Assembly: GCA_003162475.1 (NCBI GenBank)
Contig: PMOI01000004.1
Location: forward strand, 190,020-254,019
DNA: 64,000 nt
Origin: Acidimicrobiaceae bacterium
GTDB taxonomy: Bacteria > Actinomycetota > Acidimicrobiia > Acidimicrobiales > RAAP-2
Direction: 5' to 3'
The position numbers and the translations under genes were made by a program. This document shows, piece by piece, positions 7,617 through 16,074 of this stretch. How positions within the stretch are numbered: the stretch's first letter is position 1; every line of letters begins with the position of its first letter. Under the pieces are notes generated by a model. That model saw only the letters and a program-made list of their open reading frames with translations, was not told the origin of the DNA and did not search any database.

Positions 7617-8434
7617 TGACGAATCCCTACGAACTTGCCCAACTCGCCGCGAACGAACTTCGAGAGAAGAGCGGTGTCGATCGCTACGACGTCGCGGTCA
7701 TCTTGGGGTCAGGTTGGAGAGAAGGCGCCGCCGCGCTCGGCACGCCGTCGAGCGTCGTGACGACGACGTCACTCAGTGGCTTCGTCGCGCCGACCGTTGC
7801 CGGCCACGCGGGGCAGATTCTTTCACTCGACATGGGCGGCGTGAGCGTCGCCCTGGTGGCCGGACGCGTGCACCTCTACGAAGGTCACACGGCGGACCAG
7901 GTCGTGCATCCAGTGCGCACGGTCATCGCGGCTGGCGCCAAGAAGGTGGTCCTTACGAACGCCTGCGGCGGGCTCGAACTCATGGTGAGGCCTGGCAACG
8001 TCGCCGTCATCCGTGACCACATCAACTTCACCGGCACGTCACCAATGGAGGGCGCGCCGCCGCCCGAAGGTTACGGTTCGAGGTTCGTGGACCTCACCGA
8101 TCTCTACAGCGCACGGCTGCGGGGTGTCGTGCACGCTACCGTCGCCGATCTGCACGAGGGCGTCTACTTCGGCTTTCGTGGGCCGCACTACGAGACGCCC
8201 GCCGAGATCGAGATGGCGCGCACGCTCGGCGCCACGCTCGTGGGCATGTCCACGGTGCTCGAGGCGATTGCGGCTCGACACCTGGACGCCGAGGTGCTGG
8301 GACTCAGTTTGGTCTCGAACTTCGCCGCGGGCGTGTCGACGGACCCGTTGAATCACCTCGAGGTACTCGAGGCCGGCCATTCGGCCGCCGCGTCCCTGGG
8401 GGCGCTGTTGGCCCAGATACTTCCAGTCTTGTGA
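7616..8434 (+). CDS. Purine nucleoside phosphorylase
   Basis: This trimeric-type (PNP/MTAP family) enzyme of 272 residues has VILGSGWREGA at the phosphate site, GRVHLYEGH, the base-site VLTNACGGLE, and GPHYETPAEIEMARTLGATLVGMS split around the conserved E and M of the nucleoside site. It cleaves (deoxy)inosine and (deoxy)guanosine with phosphate to base and (deoxy)ribose-1-phosphate. It is translationally coupled to the genes before (TGATG) and after (GTGA). Confidence 0.94.
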   Translation: MTNPYELAQLAANELREKSGVDRYDVAVILGSGWREGAAALGTPSSVVTTTSLSGFVAPTVAGHAGQILSLDMGGVSVALVAGRVHLYEGHTADQVVHPVRTVIAAGAKKVVLTNACGGLELMVRPGNVAVIRDHINFTGTSPMEGAPPPEGYGSRFVDLTDLYSARLRGVVHATVADLHEGVYFGFRGPHYETPAEIEMARTLGATLVGMSTVLEAIAARHLDAEVLGLSLVSNFAAGVSTDPLNHLEVLEAGHSAAASLGALLAQILPVL

Positions 8435-10083
8435 ACCCGTCACTGCGTGACGACGTCGTCGCGTGGATGGCTCTCGACCCCGACGAGAACGATCGCCGGA
8501 CCCTTTCGGACTTGCTCGACGCGGACAACGAGATCGAACTCGAGCGTCGTTTCGCGGCGCCCTTGACCTTTGGCACCGCCGGTCTTCGTGGTCCCGAGAT
8601 GGCGGGGCCCGCCGGCATGAATCGCGCGACGGTACGTCGGGCCACCCAGGGCGTGCTCGCGTGGCTGGACGAGATCGGCGTGGACGCGAAGCGCGGTGTC
8701 GTCGTCGGTCGCGACGCGCGACGCGGTTCGGAGACCTTCAACGACGAAGTCGTCCGGGTCCTACTCGGCGCGGGTGCGGTTGTCTTCGAGCTGCCTTCGC
8801 CACTGCCGACCCCCTTCGTGCCGTACTGCGTGAAGGCCCTCAACGCCGCGGCGGGCGTGATGATCACCGCGAGCCACAACCCGCCGCAGGACAACGGCTA
8901 CAAGCTCTACGCGCCCGACGGGGCGCAGATCATCCCTCCCGACGACGAGATCGTCGAGCGCCACGCGCGTAACGCCGGCCCGGCGACCTTGGCCGACCGC
9001 TCGGCGCCGGGCCACACCACCGTGGCGTCATCGCTCCTCGACGAGTACCGCGCACACTTCCTCGGACGCTTTCGAGTCGACGGGGGGAGTGACCTGCGGA
9101 TCACGTACACGCCGCTGCACGGCGTCGGTGGCGAAACGATGATGAGCCTGTTCGCTGACGCTGGCTACGCGAACGTCACGCCCGTCTCCTCACAGTTCAA
9201 GCCCGACGGCTCGTTTCCCACGCTGCCCTTCCCCAATCCCGAAGAGCCCGGCGCACTCGAACTCGCGATTGAAACAGCCGACGACTCGAACTCGGCGCTC
9301 ATCATCGCCAACGACCCCGACGCCGATCGCCTGGGAGCCGCGGCGAGGACCGACGAGGGTTGGCATCTTCTTCGCGGTGACGAGATCGGTTGGCTCTTGG
9401 CGTCGGCGTTACTCGACGAGATTGGTGCCGCACAGCAGATGGTTGCCACGACCATCGTGTCCTCCACGATGCTCGAGAAGATGGCGAACGCGTCGGGTGT
9501 CGCTTGTGCCACGACGTTGACGGGCTTCAAGTGGATCGCGCGGGCTGCCGGCAGGGGTGTCTTGGGTTTTGGCTACGAGGAGGCGCTGGGCTTTGCCGTC
9601 GACGCACGCGTCGCCGACAAGGACGGCCTGTCCGCGGCACTCGCCCTGTCACGCCTGGCGCACGACCTCTCGCTGAAGGGTCAATCGGTGCTCGATCGAC
9701 TCGACGAACTCGAAACGCGCTTCGGCGTGCACGCGACGTCGCAACTCGCACTTCGCGCTGCTGGCCCCGAGGGTCCCGCACTCATACGAAGGGTCGTGGC
9801 GGAGCTGGGTGCCGCGCCGCCGACGATGCTCGGGACGTTGTCCGTGCGCGAGGTCGTCGATCTCAACGATGGTTGGCGCGGGCTTCAGCCGACCGAAGGG
9901 CTGTTCTTCGGCCTCGGAGAGTGGGGACGGGTCATCGTGCGTCCGTCGGGAACCGAACCCAAGGTCAAGGCCTACGTGGAAGTGACGCCGCCCCAAGAAG
10001 GTTCGATCGCCGGTCAGCGCGCGCTCGGTGCCGAGTTGACGCGCGCCGTAACTGCGAGCCTCTCGTCGTTACTGCGTTTCTAG
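8431..10083 (+). CDS. Phosphohexomutase-family enzyme, PGM2-like, probable phosphopentomutase
   Basis: This 550-residue alpha-D-phosphohexomutase has the N-terminal FGTAGLRG, the phosphoserine loop TASHNPPQDNGYK near residues 150-162, the metal loop NDPDADRLG, the sugar loop GYEEALGF and the phosphate loop RPSGTEPKVKAYVE. The FGTAGLRG start is shared with the PGM2/phosphopentomutase branch. Between a nucleoside phosphorylase and DeoC, conversion of (deoxy)ribose-1-phosphate to the 5-phosphate is the best-fitting role; phosphoglucomutase activity cannot be excluded. GTG start overlaps the PNP stop. Its 3' end overlaps the convergent add gene by 15 bp. Confidence 0.9.
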   Translation: MNPSLRDDVVAWMALDPDENDRRTLSDLLDADNEIELERRFAAPLTFGTAGLRGPEMAGPAGMNRATVRRATQGVLAWLDEIGVDAKRGVVVGRDARRGSETFNDEVVRVLLGAGAVVFELPSPLPTPFVPYCVKALNAAAGVMITASHNPPQDNGYKLYAPDGAQIIPPDDEIVERHARNAGPATLADRSAPGHTTVASSLLDEYRAHFLGRFRVDGGSDLRITYTPLHGVGGETMMSLFADAGYANVTPVSSQFKPDGSFPTLPFPNPEEPGALELAIETADDSNSALIIANDPDADRLGAAARTDEGWHLLRGDEIGWLLASALLDEIGAAQQMVATTIVSSTMLEKMANASGVACATTLTGFKWIARAAGRGVLGFGYEEALGFAVDARVADKDGLSAALALSRLAHDLSLKGQSVLDRLDELETRFGVHATSQLALRAAGPEGPALIRRVVAELGAAPPTMLGTLSVREVVDLNDGWRGLQPTEGLFFGLGEWGRVIVRPSGTEPKVKAYVEVTPPQEGSIAGQRALGAELTRAVTASLSSLLRF

Positions 10084-11169
10084 ACTCCGCAGCGCCGCGT
10101 ACCCGGGCTTGATGACGTTGTTGATCATCGCCAGGCGCTGATCGAACTCGTAGAAGGTACTCTTCGCGGCGTTGAGGGTCAGCCACTCCATGTCGTTCAA
10201 CGTCCAGCCAAAGGTGTTGGCGCACGTCTCGAACTCGCCGCTCAGCGTGATGCCGCTCATCAAGCGGTTGTCCGTGTTCAACGTGACGCGAAAGCGCAGT
10301 CGCTTGAGTAAGTCAATGGGGTGGGTGGCGATCGAGGTCGCGGCGCCGGTGTGGACGTTCGAAGTGGGACAGACCTCGAGGGGGATCCTTCGGTCGCGTA
10401 CGTAGTTCGCGAGTCGACCTAGTTCGTAGTGGCCGTCGACCTCGTGGATGTCGTCGACAATGCGCACGCCGTGGCCGAGTCGCTCCGCGTTGCAGAACTG
10501 AACGGCCTCCCAGATCGAGGGGAGTCCGAAGGCTTCGCCGGCGTGGATCGTCAAGTGGAAGTCCTCGCGCTGGATGAGGTGAAAGGCGCGCAGGTGATCG
10601 GTCGGGCGAAAGCCGTCCTCGGGACCGGCGATGTCGAAACCGCAGACACCTTCGTCACGAAAACTCACCGCGAGTTCGGCGATGCGCTCACTGAGACGCT
10701 CCTGGCGCATGGCCGAGAGAATGGTGCGAACGACGATGCGGTGTCCCTCGTTGGCGGCCTCTTTGGTGCCGAGGGCGAAGCCGTCGAGAACAGCGCGCAC
10801 GACTCGGGGCAGGGTGAGGCCGGCGTTGAGGTGCAGCTCGGGCGCGAAACGCACCTCGGCGTAGACGACGCCGTCGCGAGCCAGGTCGATCGCGCACTCG
10901 GCGGCGACGCGCTCCAACTGGTCGCGCGTCTGCATGACCGCGATGGTGTGCGCGAAACCTTCGAGGTAGCGAACGAGGTCACTGCCCGGGGCGTCCACGA
11001 TGAACCAGCGTTTAAGTTCGTCGGCGTCCGACGTCGGCAGACCTTGGTAGTTGTTCTCCCTGGCGAGTTCGAGGACCGTCTCGGGTCGAAGTCCGCCGTC
11101 GAGGTGTTCGTGCAAAAGCACCTTCGGTGCTCGCTTGATCGTCTCGAGGGTTAGATCAGTACTTGCCAT
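10069..11169 (-). CDS. add: Adenosine deaminase
   Basis: This amidohydrolase of 366 residues has the zinc ligands in LLHEHLDGG near residues 18-26 (HxH), the catalytic GEAFG region preceded by the Zn His in LTIHAGE, the GHG motif in AERLGHGVRI, and the late Zn Asp region RVTLNTDNRLMSG. It deaminates (deoxy)adenosine to (deoxy)inosine, feeding the PNP encoded on the opposite strand. It has its own leaderless promoter and is separated by 74 bp from deoA upstream. Confidence 0.95.
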   Translation of the reverse strand: MASTDLTLETIKRAPKVLLHEHLDGGLRPETVLELARENNYQGLPTSDADELKRWFIVDAPGSDLVRYLEGFAHTIAVMQTRDQLERVAAECAIDLARDGVVYAEVRFAPELHLNAGLTLPRVVRAVLDGFALGTKEAANEGHRIVVRTILSAMRQERLSERIAELAVSFRDEGVCGFDIAGPEDGFRPTDHLRAFHLIQREDFHLTIHAGEAFGLPSIWEAVQFCNAERLGHGVRIVDDIHEVDGHYELGRLANYVRDRRIPLEVCPTSNVHTGAATSIATHPIDLLKRLRFRVTLNTDNRLMSGITLSGEFETCANTFGWTLNDMEWLTLNAAKSTFYEFDQRLAMINNVIKPGYAALRSLETQ

Positions 11170-11175
11170 CGAACA

Positions 11176-11181
11176 AGGCTA
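11176..11181 (-). promoter_or_regulatory. -10 element TAGCCT for add (leaderless)
   Basis: TAGCCT is six bases (TGTTCG) from the ATG at 11169. It implies that add can be transcribed separately from cdd-deoA upstream. Confidence 0.5.
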
Positions 11182-11205
11182 GCCAGAGGCGACGGAAACG
11201 CAAGT

Positions 11206-11220
11206 GGTGACGACTTCACC
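11206..11220. promoter_or_regulatory. Inverted repeat GGTGA-N5-TCACC upstream of add
   Basis: Five-base arms flank CGACT, about 25 bp upstream of the add -10 hexamer. It resembles the palindrome upstream of deoC and may be a shared operator; short arms make this tentative. Confidence 0.3.
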
Positions 11221-11243
11221 ACGAGGCCGCTTGGCTGCGGGCG

Positions 11244-12524
11244 CTACTCGGTGATGAGATCGAGTAACAGAGACGACGGCGCGGGCGCTTCGCTCCCTAG
11301 TTCGACCGCGTGGGCTATCGTCACGCGACCGACGGCCAAATGAGCTTCGTCGTCCGCGTGTAACGCGAACAGTGGCTGGCCCTTTTCGACGCGGTCACCT
11401 TCGCGCACCAGACAGGTCACGCCGGCCGTCGCGCTGACGGGATCTTCCTTGCGGGCTCGACCCGCGCCAAGGCGCCAGGCCGTGACGCCGACGGCCAGTG
11501 CGTCGATCGAGGTGACGACGCCGTCACTTTGCGCGACGACGTCCTCGCGTAGTGCCGCGAGGGGCATCGCGAAGTCGGGGTCGCCGCCCTGCGCTCGAAT
11601 CATCCGCTCGAAGACCTCGTACGCCGAGCCGTCGTCCAACTTCTCACCCGGGTTCACGTCGAGACCGACGAGTTCGGTCATGAGTGTCGCGAGGGCGACC
11701 GTGAGCTCGCGTACGTCGCTCGGTCCGCCACCGCGAAGTACGGCAATCGCTTCGGTGACTTCGAGGGCGTTGCCTACGGCGTGGCCCAGCGGCACGTCCA
11801 TCGACGTCAGTTGGGCGACGGTTTTGACCCCGTGCGCGCGACCGAGCCCCACCATTGTCGTGGCGAGTTCTCTTGCGCGGGCCACGTCCTTGATGAAGGC
11901 GCCGCGACCGACCTTGACGTCGAGCACCAGCGCCTCGGTGCCCTCGGCGATCTTCTTCGACATGATCGACGACGAGATGAGTGCGATGGACTCGACGGTG
12001 GCGGTGACGTCGCGTAACGCGTAGAGCTTGCGGTCGACGGGCGCGAGTCCGGACCCCGCCGCGCAGATAACGGCACCCACCGTCTCGAGTTGTACGCGAA
12101 TCTCGTCGTTCGTGAGGGACGACCGCCAACCGGGATACGACTCGAGCTTGTCGAGCGTGCCTCCGGTGTGGCCGAGTCCGCGACCAGAGAGCTGGGGTAC
12201 CGCCGCGCCGCACGCCGCCACGAGGGGCGCGAGAATGAGTGAGATCTTGTCCCCGACGCCTCCCGTTGAGTGCTTGTCGACGGTGGGGCGCGACAGTCCG
12301 GAGAGGTCGAGTCGTTCGCCGGATTCGATCATGCGATCGGTCCAGGTGTCGAGCTCGTTCGGGCTGAAACCGTTGAAGAAGATGGCCATGAGCAGAGCCG
12401 ACATCTGTTCCTCGGCGACGTCGCCGTGTTCGTAGGCGTCGAGGATCCACGAGATCTCTTCGTCGCTCAACACCCCGCCGTCGCGTTTTCGGGTGATGAC
12501 GTCCACCGCGGAGTACACGCTCAC
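11244..12524 (-). CDS. deoA: Thymidine phosphorylase
   Basis: This 426-residue pyrimidine nucleoside phosphorylase contains DKHSTGGVGDK, the phosphate site ahead of the family signature SGRGLGHTGGTLDKLES, and a C-terminal domain starting near residue 330. It converts thymidine or deoxyuridine plus phosphate to base and deoxyribose-1-phosphate, feeding the mutase and DeoC. The GTG start overlaps the cdd stop by four bases (GTGA), so the two genes form a pyrimidine deoxynucleoside unit. Confidence 0.95.
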   Translation of the reverse strand: MSVYSAVDVITRKRDGGVLSDEEISWILDAYEHGDVAEEQMSALLMAIFFNGFSPNELDTWTDRMIESGERLDLSGLSRPTVDKHSTGGVGDKISLILAPLVAACGAAVPQLSGRGLGHTGGTLDKLESYPGWRSSLTNDEIRVQLETVGAVICAAGSGLAPVDRKLYALRDVTATVESIALISSSIMSKKIAEGTEALVLDVKVGRGAFIKDVARARELATTMVGLGRAHGVKTVAQLTSMDVPLGHAVGNALEVTEAIAVLRGGGPSDVRELTVALATLMTELVGLDVNPGEKLDDGSAYEVFERMIRAQGGDPDFAMPLAALREDVVAQSDGVVTSIDALAVGVTAWRLGAGRARKEDPVSATAGVTCLVREGDRVEKGQPLFALHADDEAHLAVGRVTIAHAVELGSEAPAPSSLLLDLITE

Positions 12525-12940
12525 CGGTTTCGCCGAATCCCCAGATCCTCAGGGCCAAAGGCCCCGGGTAGCAGTTCGCTCAGTTTGAGAGGCGCGGCGT
12601 CATCGCCCGCGTCCACGAGAAGATCGCCGCCGCCGTGTTCGAAGAGCAGCTGGCGACAGCGACCACACGGCGCGATGGGCTTGCCGTCACCCGCGACGAT
12701 GGATACGGCGACCAGTCGCGCGCCGCCTTGACGGATGAGGTCGCTCACGAGTGAGCACTCCGCGCACAGCGTCAGTCCGTAGCTCGCGTTCTCGACGTTG
12801 GAGCCCACGACGGTGTTGCCGTCGCTGGCGAGGGCGGACGCGCCGACCGTCACGTTCGAGTACGGCGCGTACGAGCGCGTGGCTGCGGCGCGAGCCAGGG
12901 CGCGAAGCTCGGCCCAGTCAATCTCAGGGGCTGAACTCAC
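12521..12940 (-). CDS. cdd: Cytidine deaminase
   Basis: This small zinc deaminase of 139 residues has YAPYSNVTVGAS near the N-terminus, NVENASYGLTLCAE with the catalytic CAE (zinc Cys and Glu), and the paired-Cys PCGRCRQ. It deaminates (deoxy)cytidine to (deoxy)uridine. GTG 12940 is selected because TACAAT lies exactly six bases upstream; a longer reading would run through the divergent psuG promoter. It is the first gene of cdd-deoA. Confidence 0.94.
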   Translation of the reverse strand: MSSAPEIDWAELRALARAAATRSYAPYSNVTVGASALASDGNTVVGSNVENASYGLTLCAECSLVSDLIRQGGARLVAVSIVAGDGKPIAPCGRCRQLLFEHGGGDLLVDAGDDAAPLKLSELLPGAFGPEDLGIRRNR

Positions 12941-12946
12941 GTCCTC

Positions 12947-12952
12947 ATTGTA
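12947..12952 (-). promoter_or_regulatory. -10 element TACAAT for cdd (leaderless)
   Basis: TACAAT is followed by GAGGAC and the GTG start at 12940. The hexamer overlaps by two bases the -10-like hexamer of the divergent psuG gene, so the two polymerases probably exclude each other. Confidence 0.55.
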
Positions 12953-12956
12953 CACT
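12951..12956 (+). promoter_or_regulatory. -10 element TACACT for psuG
   Basis: TACACT lies nine bases upstream of GTG 12966, giving a leader of two or three bases at most. It shares two bases with the opposing cdd hexamer around the palindrome TGTACA. Confidence 0.4.
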
Positions 12957-12965
12957 TTGCGCTGC

Positions 12966-13895
12966 GTGAATAACTTTCGATTTTCCTCCGTCGTCGTGAG
13001 TGACGAAGTCACGACCGCACTTCACGAGGGCCGTGGTGTCGTCGCCCTCGAAACCACGATCGTCGTTCACGGACTTCCTTCGCCCATGAACTTCGAGGTC
13101 GCGCGCGCGTGCGAAGCCTCGGTGCGCGACGGTGGTTCAGTTCCCGCCACCATTGGTGTGCTCGACGGGCGGATCGTCGTGGGACTCACTAACGACGAAC
13201 TCGCTCGACTGGCCGATCCCGTTCGTCACGCCGCGAAACTCTCCGCGCGCGATCTGGGCGTGGCTCTGGCGAAGGGCACCGACGGCGCCACCACGGTCGC
13301 CGGGACGATCACCGTTGCCGAGCACGTTGGTATCAACGTGATGGCGACCGGCGGTCTCGGCGGCGTGCATCGCGACGCGAACGAAAGCTTCGACGAGTCG
13401 GCGGACCTCACCACGCTGTCACGCCGTTCCGTGCTCGTCGTGGCCTCGGGCGTGAAGTCGATCCTCGCCATCGGGGCCACGCTCGAGCGACTCGACACCT
13501 TGGGTGTGCCGGTCATTGGCTTTGGCACGCGCCAGTTTCCCGGCTTCTACTTACGTGACAGCGGCTTCGAGCTCGAATGGTCGGTGGCGAGTGCTGAAGA
13601 AGCCGCCGTGGCGTTCCTCTGTCACCGTGAACTGATGCCCACGGGTCTCTTGGTGGCCAATCCCGTCGCGGCGGATAAGGAACTCGATCGACACCTGCAC
13701 GACGAGGCGCTGGAGAGTGCCCTCATCAAGGCGCAGTTCGACGGCGTCAGCGGCAAGGCCGTTACGCCGGCGCTTCTCGCGGAGTTTGCCCGCCACACGG
13801 CAGGGCTGAGCGTGCAGGTGAACCGTGACTTGGTGGTAGCGAACGCCGGCGTCGCGGGCGCCATCGCCGCGTCGCTCGCGCGCGCCGTCGCGTGA
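12966..13895 (+). CDS. psuG: Pseudouridine-5'-phosphate glycosidase
   Basis: PsuG cleaves the C-C glycosidic bond of pseudouridine-5'-phosphate to uracil and ribose-5-phosphate. The sequence has the family N-terminal GVVALETTIVVHGLPSP, VPATIGVLDGRIVVGL, the ATGGLGGVHR metal-binding segment and SGVKSILAIGATLE, with the C-terminal NPVAADKE. From GTG 12966 it has 309 residues, the usual family length; GTG 12996 would trim ten residues. The kinase gene follows with a four-base overlap. Confidence 0.92.
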   Translation: MNNFRFSSVVVSDEVTTALHEGRGVVALETTIVVHGLPSPMNFEVARACEASVRDGGSVPATIGVLDGRIVVGLTNDELARLADPVRHAAKLSARDLGVALAKGTDGATTVAGTITVAEHVGINVMATGGLGGVHRDANESFDESADLTTLSRRSVLVVASGVKSILAIGATLERLDTLGVPVIGFGTRQFPGFYLRDSGFELEWSVASAEEAAVAFLCHRELMPTGLLVANPVAADKELDRHLHDEALESALIKAQFDGVSGKAVTPALLAEFARHTAGLSVQVNRDLVVANAGVAGAIAASLARAVA

Positions 13896-14770
13896 CGCGC
13901 CGCGTCGTCGTACTCGGCGACGTGATGCTCGACGTCATCGTGCAACCAAGAGCCCTGGTGGCTCCCGCGAGCGACACCCCGGCCACTATTCGCGTGACGC
14001 GAGGGGGATCGGGCGCCAACCTGGCGATCGCCCTTCGAAGCGCTGGCCACGAGGTCCTCTACGTCGGGGCTGCCGGGCGCGACGCCGCGGGCAAGGTGTT
14101 CGTGGACGCCCTTCGTGAGGCGAGTGTCACGCCACGACTGGAGTCTTTCGACGGAGCGACCGGCACCGTCGTGTCGCTCGTCGCGAGCGACGGCCAACGT
14201 TCGATGTTGACCGACCGCGGGGTCAATTCGCGTCTCAGTGAGACCTTCGTCGCCGCGCAACTCGAAGAGCCGTTCAACCACCTGCACGTCTCGGGCTACC
14301 TGTTGCTCGATGTGGCGACGCGGGCCACCGGCGTACGCGCTCTTGCGCTGGCGAGAGGTCGAGGGTGCACCACGTCGGTCGACGTCTGTTCGGTGGCGCC
14401 TCTTCGTGAGATCACGCCGACGGTCTTCCTCGAGACCGCCGAAGGCGCCACGATGATCTTCGCGAACGAGGAAGAGGCGCTGACGCTGACGTCCGAGCGC
14501 GACGTGGAGAGCGCGCTGTACGTCCTGGGGACGTTGTTCGACGAAGTCGTCATCACGGCGGGTGCTCGAGGCGCACTGGGCGCGCGTGGCCCCGAGCGAT
14601 TCAACGCGGGCGCGAGTGACGTGCCCGTCGTCGACACGACGGGAGCGGGGGACGCGGCCACGGGTACGTACCTCGGCGCGCGCCTGAGTGGCGAAGAACC
14701 GCAAGCGGCCCTGGTGGACGCGATGCTGGCCGCCGCTCGGGTCGTGAGCGGTCTCGGTGCGACCGGTTAG
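13892..14770 (+). CDS. PfkB-family kinase, probable pseudouridine kinase
   Basis: This ribokinase-fold protein of 292 residues has the substrate-binding GGSGANLAIAL near residue 37 and the PfkB signature DTTGAGDAATGTYLGA near residue 250 with the catalytic Asp. GTG start overlaps the psuG stop (GTGA). Coupling to psuG supports phosphorylation of pseudouridine to its 5'-phosphate, the substrate of PsuG. This assignment is from context; the PfkB family also covers ribose and other sugar kinases. Confidence 0.85.
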   Translation: MTRRVVVLGDVMLDVIVQPRALVAPASDTPATIRVTRGGSGANLAIALRSAGHEVLYVGAAGRDAAGKVFVDALREASVTPRLESFDGATGTVVSLVASDGQRSMLTDRGVNSRLSETFVAAQLEEPFNHLHVSGYLLLDVATRATGVRALALARGRGCTTSVDVCSVAPLREITPTVFLETAEGATMIFANEEEALTLTSERDVESALYVLGTLFDEVVITAGARGALGARGPERFNAGASDVPVVDTTGAGDAATGTYLGARLSGEEPQAALVDAMLAAARVVSGLGATG

Positions 14771-16074
14771 TCGCGCAGGTAGGGCTGTCCGTCGGCGGCC
14801 GGCGCGCGCACGCGTCCGATGAGACCGGCGACGACGGCGATGGTGATGAGGTAGGGGAACATCTGCAAGATGTAGAGCGAGATCGGCACGTTGTAGGTCA
14901 CCAAGTTGTACGAGAGATAGACCGACAGCCCGAAGATGATCGAGGCGACGACGGCGCCGGAGGGGCGCCAACGACCGAAGATCAAGGCGGCCAGGGCGAT
15001 GTAGCCGTAGCCCGAGGTGTAGCCGACTTGGAACTGGCCCTGGGTCGCCATGAAGGCGACGCCGCCGAGTCCGGCGATGGCTCCGCCGAGCACGACGTTG
15101 ATGTAGCGCACGCGAATCACGCTGATGCCCACGGTCGCCGCCGCGCGCGGGTGCTCGCCCACCGCTCGTACGTGTAGTCCGTAGCGGGTCTTGAAGAGCG
15201 CGAAACTCACCACCGCCACCAGCACGATCATCACGTAGAAGAAGCCCGACTGATTGAAGAACACCGGGCCGAGGATGGGGATCTTGGACAGCAGCGGGAT
15301 TGGTAGGTTCGGGGCCAAAATCCCTGTGTTGAAGTTCGGAAACGGCGTGAAAACCTGGAGGTTCAGGTAGGACGAGAGGCTACTGAGCATGGTGACGAGC
15401 ACGACGCCCACGATGATCTGGTCCGATCGGTAGCGCAGCGACAAGAAGGCCAGCACGAGTCCGATGAGCCCACCCACGAAGAGGCCACCGAGCGCGGCGA
15501 AGAAGAAGTCGTGGGTCGTCGAGGCGATCATGCTGCCGAGAAACGCGCCACCGATGAACTGACCCTCGATGGCGATGTTCACGACGCCCGAGCGTTCGCA
15601 CATGACCCCCGAAAGTGATCCGAAGATGAGGACCATGGCCGCGGCGCTACTGCCGACGAGAATCGCCGTGATGTTCACCGACGACGTCGGTGATGGTCCC
15701 GGGGTCCGCGCGGCCCAAAAGAGCAGACCGAGCAGGAACAACACCGCGACGAAGCCGAAGCGCGCCATGACGCCGCGTCGGGGACGGCGAAGGAACATCT
15801 CGGTGGCGAGCGCGACCATGACCACCCCGAGCACCACGTCAGTCCAGCGCGTGACCACGGTGAGCGATCCCACGCGCCACGGCGCGTTCGCCAGGTTGAT
15901 CGGGTTGAACGTGAACGACGAGTGCGCGCCTGACGTGCTGCCGAAGCCAAACACGAAGACGGTGAAGACACCGAACAGTCCCATGATGACGGCGATCACC
16001 CGGGTGCGACGGTTCTTCACCGGTATCGCAACGCGCGTCGCGGCGGTGGCGTCGACGAGACTCACGAGCCCCAT
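14767..16074 (-). CDS. Nucleoside ABC transporter permease, NupQ/YufQ type
   Basis: This hydrophobic BPD_transp_2-family permease of 435 residues has about ten membrane segments and the family GQFIGGAFLGSM and IFGRWRPSGAV segments. It carries an N-terminal extension of about 130 residues with two or three extra hydrophobic segments, longer than the roughly 300-residue Bacillus NupQ. It overlaps the upstream permease by 13 bp. Its stop overlaps the convergent psuK-like gene. It would form the channel with the neighbouring permease for imported nucleosides. Confidence 0.88.
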   Translation of the reverse strand: MGLVSLVDATAATRVAIPVKNRRTRVIAVIMGLFGVFTVFVFGFGSTSGAHSSFTFNPINLANAPWRVGSLTVVTRWTDVVLGVVMVALATEMFLRRPRRGVMARFGFVAVLFLLGLLFWAARTPGPSPTSSVNITAILVGSSAAAMVLIFGSLSGVMCERSGVVNIAIEGQFIGGAFLGSMIASTTHDFFFAALGGLFVGGLIGLVLAFLSLRYRSDQIIVGVVLVTMLSSLSSYLNLQVFTPFPNFNTGILAPNLPIPLLSKIPILGPVFFNQSGFFYVMIVLVAVVSFALFKTRYGLHVRAVGEHPRAAATVGISVIRVRYINVVLGGAIAGLGGVAFMATQGQFQVGYTSGYGYIALAALIFGRWRPSGAVVASIIFGLSVYLSYNLVTYNVPISLYILQMFPYLITIAVVAGLIGRVRAPAADGQPYLRD

